Shown here: piece after piece, positions 60,595 through 64,000 of the stretch
How the letters are laid out: every line of letters starts with the position of its first letter
Position numbering within the stretch: the first letter of the stretch is position 1
Assembly (NCBI GenBank): GCA_964544695.1
Contig: CAZJDB010000187.1
Location: 25,805-89,804 of the forward strand
Direction of reading: 5' to 3'
Source: Dinghuibacter sp964544695
GTDB taxonomy: Bacteria > Bacteroidota > Bacteroidia > Chitinophagales > Chitinophagaceae
DNA length: 64,000 nucleotides
Notes under the pieces: model-generated
Told to the model about the DNA's origin: nothing
Databases searched by the model: none
Seen by the model: the letters and a program-made list of their open reading frames with translations, nothing else
Made by a program: the position numbers and the translations under genes

Positions 60595-60825
60595 ATGACC
60601 TTTTTCAACCGCGGACATGAAAGCCTATGCCATTGGACCTACGTATGGATACTAGGTTTAGTTCTTCCATGTACTGTTTTTGCCCAACCGGCACTCGATT
60701 CCGCCCTTTCACCTCCTTTAATGGCTGCGGTGGACGCCTTTCTTCACAAAATGGTTTCGGAAACCCACGTTTTTGACAGCCCGGAATGCTCCCTCAACAG
60801 ACTATCCATCAATGCCCATGCCTAA
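60595..60825 (+). CDS. Small exported protein (hypothetical)
   Basis: 76 residues with a signal-like segment (CHWTYVWILGLVLPCTVFAQ) and a mature part of about 45 residues without recognised motif (LDSALSPPLMAAVDAFLHKM, SPECSLNRLS). It lies 71 bases before the histidine kinase gene on the same strand and might be co-transcribed. Could be a chance ORF, but the cleavable signal is good. Confidence 0.4.
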   Translation: MTFFNRGHESLCHWTYVWILGLVLPCTVFAQPALDSALSPPLMAAVDAFLHKMVSETHVFDSPECSLNRLSINAHA

Positions 60826-60896
60826 AGTGAGTGAGCGAGGGATCGAACGGGTGAATTGCCCGGGACCCGTACCTTTACCTTTACCGTAAAACCATA

Positions 60897-62273
60897 ATGG
60901 CCTTTTTCCGTCATTTCCACGTCCAGCTCCTGTTGCGCTATTTGCTGATCACTGTATCGGTGCTGGGGTGCATCCTGCTTTTCACCCAAACTCAGCTCTA
61001 TTTCACGGCGGGGGCCCTGGGGATCGTATCGATCCTGCTGATGTACGGGGTTATTCTCTACACCCGCCGCCTGGCCAGGGATGTGGACAATTTCATAGAA
61101 GCGGTCAAGGGCAGGGACCATGCTGTGTACTTCAGCCCCAAAAAGTACGGACGACCCTTCGTGACCCTGTTCCAGTCTTTCAACGATATCGTGCAAATGC
61201 ACAAAACCATCACGGTGGAAAAGGAGTCCGTCTTCCAACTCCTGAAAAGCGTAATGGAAAGGGCCCCCTTCGGCGTGATCACCGTCTCGAGGGCTGCCCT
61301 GGAAAAAGACGCGGGCAGGGAACCCATACATTTCATCAATGCCGCCGCATATCGCCTCCTGCAGATCCCCGAATATTATTACTGGCACCGACTTGCCGAT
61401 CACGTCCCCGATTTCGTCATGGAGGTCCGGGAGATTTCCGGCGGCGGCAAGCGCTTCACCGAAAAATACATAAACGGGTCCAAAGTCCTGCTTTCCCTGG
61501 AAACCGAAGTGATACAGCTCTTACAGGAGGAGTACCTGATCATCACCTTCCAGGACATCAAGGAGGAGGTCGAGCAAAAGGAAATGGAAGCCTGGAACAA
61601 GCTCATCGAGGTAATGACCCACGAAATCCTCAATTCCATCACCCCGATCTACACGCTCGCGGGAACGATCAAGGACATGATGGACCAAAAGGGAAAGGAG
61701 CTGGATTCCGAAGACATCGAGGACATGCGCCTTGCTGCGGGTACCATCAAGCGCCGTTCCGACGGCCTGATGAATTTCGTACAGGATTACCGGATGGTAG
61801 CCGAGTTGCCCACTCCACAACCCGAGCCCTACCTGCTGGCCGAGCTTTTTACCGGGATCAGGACCCTCATGAAACCCCTGGCCGACAGGCAGGGCATCGT
61901 TTTGGAGGTGGGGGAAGTCCCACCGCGATACTTCGTGGACCTCGACATCAAGCTGATCGAACAGGTCATGATCAATCTGATCACCAATGCCATCTACGCG
62001 GTTAAAGATGCGCGGGAGCCGCGGATTTTTTTACGCTTCCGAAAGGACGACGAGCGCACCTACATTGAAGTGATCGATAATGGAAAGGGAATCCCTCGGG
62101 CAAACCTTGACAAGATATTCATCCCCTTCTTTACCACGCGCGCCGATGGCTCCGGCATCGGTCTCTCCATTTCTCGTAACATTATGAAGATGCACCGCGG
62201 GAACCTGGACGTCTATTCCATAGAAGGCTCCGAAACGCGCTTTACCATGTCGTTCCCGGTGGCTCATCCTTAG
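60897..62273 (+). CDS. Membrane sensor histidine kinase (NtrY-like)
   Basis: 458 residues. Two membrane helices (about 12-33 and 36-58) are followed by a HAMP-like link and PAS-like domain (about 110-215). The phospho-acceptor block EVMTHEILNSITPIYTLAGT follows, then N box LIEQVMINLITNAIYAVKDA, G1 EVIDNGKGIPRAN, F box IFIPFFTTRADGSGIGLSIS and G2. E-x-x-T-H-E-I-x-N-S-I-T-P is the NtrY subfamily form. No response regulator gene is adjacent in the window, so its partner is elsewhere. Confidence 0.92.
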   Translation: MAFFRHFHVQLLLRYLLITVSVLGCILLFTQTQLYFTAGALGIVSILLMYGVILYTRRLARDVDNFIEAVKGRDHAVYFSPKKYGRPFVTLFQSFNDIVQMHKTITVEKESVFQLLKSVMERAPFGVITVSRAALEKDAGREPIHFINAAAYRLLQIPEYYYWHRLADHVPDFVMEVREISGGGKRFTEKYINGSKVLLSLETEVIQLLQEEYLIITFQDIKEEVEQKEMEAWNKLIEVMTHEILNSITPIYTLAGTIKDMMDQKGKELDSEDIEDMRLAAGTIKRRSDGLMNFVQDYRMVAELPTPQPEPYLLAELFTGIRTLMKPLADRQGIVLEVGEVPPRYFVDLDIKLIEQVMINLITNAIYAVKDAREPRIFLRFRKDDERTYIEVIDNGKGIPRANLDKIFIPFFTTRADGSGIGLSISRNIMKMHRGNLDVYSIEGSETRFTMSFPVAHP

Positions 62274-62335
62274 TTGCGCTGCCATCTAAGGAAGACCGGC
62301 AGTGAATACTCCCTCAAGCCAAAGGCGCGGTAGAC

Positions 62336-63217
62336 CTAAGGGGATGCAAGCAACACCTGCCAGGCCTCATGCACCCGACCAGCGCGGAGCAAAGAGGCCG
62401 CATAGATGTGAAGCTCTTTTTCCATTTCGTCGGGAGATATGCTGAAATAGAGAAGGATCGAAGAAAGGCGCTCGTCGCGGAAGGTAGGGTCGATGACGGG
62501 GAATGAGTGCACATTCGCGAGACAACCCAGGTCGTTCCCCGTGAGCACGGAACTATGCCGTATGGAAAGGGGAAGAGCGTCGATACCGATCCCTAACAAA
62601 GTATTGGGCTTCAAGACCTGGAAAAGATTGGCGGCAGAAATCTCGGCATACCAGTCTCCGCCAAGGCGGGCGACGTGGCGCAAACGACGTTGATCGATCA
62701 TGCCGGAGTCGTCCAAAACAGCGTCCGAAATATGCATGCACAGCACCTCGCAGATCACGAGATTACCCGCCCCGGGATCGGACCCCAGTGACTTAACCTC
62801 CAGAACGCGGCATTCCATGCGGACTTTACTCTCGCTGACCATGGGCGGGCGAACAAAGCGTGCGGGTTCCGGGGTAAATCCGGCCTTGACGAATTCATTG
62901 ACGCCCCTGGGATATTCGCAACTGGCCAGGCTGACCTGCTGTACCATGTCGGCGTCAACGATGTTGATGACCACTTCGGGTACCTCCATCACATTTTCCA
63001 GCGTGTGTTTGATGGAGCCATCACGCACCCTGCGCGCCGGAGAAAAGATGAGAATGGGCGGGGTCGTGGAAAACATATTGAAGAAGCTGAAAGGGCTCAG
63101 GTTTACGTGTCCCGCGGCGTCGACCGTGCTGGCGAAACAAATGGGCCTGGGCGCGATGGCGTGTTGAAGATATTGCTGCCGAAGGGGGATCGATATCTGG
63201 GCCAAATCCACGAACAT
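62336..63217 (-). CDS. Flavin reductase family protein
   Basis: 293 residues. The FMN-binding split-barrel begins with YLQHAIAPRPICFASTVDAA and GHVNLSPFSFFNMFSTTPPI, followed by SCEYPRGVNEFVKAGFTPEP, all typical of the flavin reductase-like domain; a C-terminal extension of about 80 residues follows. It reduces flavin or acts as a flavoprotein oxidoreductase. It lies 3 bases after a fumarylacetoacetate hydrolase-type gene, an arrangement seen in aromatic amino acid breakdown clusters of Bacteroidota. Confidence 0.85.
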   Translation of the reverse strand: MFVDLAQISIPLRQQYLQHAIAPRPICFASTVDAAGHVNLSPFSFFNMFSTTPPILIFSPARRVRDGSIKHTLENVMEVPEVVINIVDADMVQQVSLASCEYPRGVNEFVKAGFTPEPARFVRPPMVSESKVRMECRVLEVKSLGSDPGAGNLVICEVLCMHISDAVLDDSGMIDQRRLRHVARLGGDWYAEISAANLFQVLKPNTLLGIGIDALPLSIRHSSVLTGNDLGCLANVHSFPVIDPTFRDERLSSILLYFSISPDEMEKELHIYAASLLRAGRVHEAWQVLLASP

Positions 63218-63220
63218 GGG

Positions 63221-64000
63221 TCACTTCTTCTTAAGGGCCAGGATGGAAAAGTCATCGTCTTCGGCAACGATCGTATTGCGCAATGTCCCAAGGCCTTCGA
63301 TGTCCATTTCGACGAAATCACCGGCTTTCAGCCATTGTTCGGGATAGTTTGGATCCGCCAGTTTCCCGGTCCCGTTCAGTTCCAGGAAGCAGCCCGTTCC
63401 CACGGTCCCGCTACCGATCACGTCCCCGGGCAAGAGCGTTACGCCATAGCTGGCCCTTTCAATCAGTTCAGCCCAGGTCCAGTTCATGTCTCCCAGGTTT
63501 CCCTTGCTGACCTCCACCCCGTTGACCCTGCAACTCATGGGTAAAGCGTATACCGCACCCGTGTGTCCCTCGGGGGCGGGGACCAGGTATTCTTCAAGCT
63601 CGTCGGGCGTTACCAGCACGGGCCCGAGCGCGGTGGCGAAATCTTTTCCCTTGGCAGGCCCCAGGTTCAAAAGCATTTCCTCGGATTGCAAGGTCCTGGC
63701 GCTCATATCGTTCATGATCATGAAACCGGCGATATAGTCGTCTGCTTCGGCGGCTCGGATATTCCGGCCTTCCTTGCAAATGACGACGGCGCATTCCAGT
63801 TCGAAATCGAGCTTTTGAAAATGGTCGGGCATACAGGGAATATCCCCGGGGCCCAAAATGGCATTATGGTTGGAGTAATAAAGTACGGGGTATTGGTCGA
63901 ATTCGGGAATCATGGGTACTTTACGGTTCCTCCGGGCGTCTTCCACGTGCTGGCGGAAAGCATATCCGTCCCGGCAGGAAGGGGGATGGGGAACCGGGGA
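63221..64000 (-). CDS. Fumarylacetoacetate hydrolase family protein (N-terminus cut by window)
   Basis: The reading frame stays open to 64000 (upstream residues include PSCRDGYAFRQHVEDARRNR), so the gene continues outside. Family motifs are HNAILGPGDIP, FELECAVVICKEGRN, AGFMIMNDMSARTLQ (metal Asp), GPAKGKDFATALGP and GDVIGSGTVGTGCF. Acts on fumarylacetoacetate or a related acylpyruvate, probably the last step of tyrosine breakdown given the neighbouring flavin reductase. An internal Met (63946) is not the start. Confidence 0.88.
   Translation of the reverse strand, partial: SPVPHPPSCRDGYAFRQHVEDARRNRKVPMIPEFDQYPVLYYSNHNAILGPGDIPCMPDHFQKLDFELECAVVICKEGRNIRAAEADDYIAGFMIMNDMSARTLQSEEMLLNLGPAKGKDFATALGPVLVTPDELEEYLVPAPEGHTGAVYALPMSCRVNGVEVSKGNLGDMNWTWAELIERASYGVTLLPGDVIGSGTVGTGCFLELNGTGKLADPNYPEQWLKAGDFVEMDIEGLGTLRNTIVAEDDDFSILALKKK

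Overview
The window comes from a member of the Bacteroidota, most likely family Chitinophagaceae. The support is a T9SS-type sorting tail, the -33 TTG / -7 TAnnTTTG promoter consensus, DUF4834, orphan FtsX-type permeases, a Gly/His-rich IF-2 and many lipoproteins. The host backbone is GC-rich. Against it stand AT-rich foreign segments, and all three tRNA genes in the window (Met, Lys, Phe) lie directly against such DNA.

Layout. 2-115 is the tail of an SGNH esterase. 141-5858 is an islet flanked by 43-bp direct repeats of the tRNA-Met gene; it has no integrase and carries a toxin-like fragment, a two-module protein of unknown function, an excisionase-like regulator, a large secreted alpha/beta hydrolase and a lipoprotein. 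5964-32194 is backbone: HAD phosphatase, DUF4834, the rimP-nusA-infB operon, a SurA-like isomerase, an ATP-grasp/alpha-E/transglutaminase operon, M1 and M28 peptidases, two FtsX permeases, a monooxygenase, a Gfo/Idh oxidoreductase, a GH28 enzyme and a DHFR-like reductase. 32268-33215 is a graveyard of toxin-antitoxin-type genes with two visibly broken members.

33430-42619 is a compact integrated element (about 9.2 kb) in the 3' end of tRNA-Lys(CTT). It encodes a tyrosine integrase, an excisionase-like protein and a P4-type primase/helicase, plus a divergent XRE repressor with a membrane-anchored winged-helix protein, and four tandem small paralogues that look Cro/XRE-like. No virion or conjugation genes are visible. 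Its non-coding parts are the most interesting in the window: an iteron/dyad region that looks like a replication origin (35874-36014), a three-step inverted array of TTCAC/GTGAA just after the helicase gene (37852-37910), and a 114-nt nested hairpin that reads like a structured RNA (39406-39519). I read the whole as a P4-like phage satellite or minimal integrative replicon; this is inference.

42837-55768 is backbone again: a PurF-like amidotransferase, SixA-like phosphatase, a pair of amidohydrolases with degenerate modules, a glycosyltransferase, ManC, KdsD and RecQ. A BglII/BstYI-like restriction-modification pair (55914-57427) sits behind tRNA-Phe. The window closes with a P-loop kinase, VOC protein, GT2 glycosyltransferase, D15-like outer-membrane protein, histidine kinase, flavin reductase and a fumarylacetoacetate hydrolase cut by the window edge.

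Many host genes have a TAnnTTTG box only 3-8 nt before the start codon, which suggests leaderless or nearly leaderless mRNAs. All assignments were made by eye from translated sequence; no database search was run.
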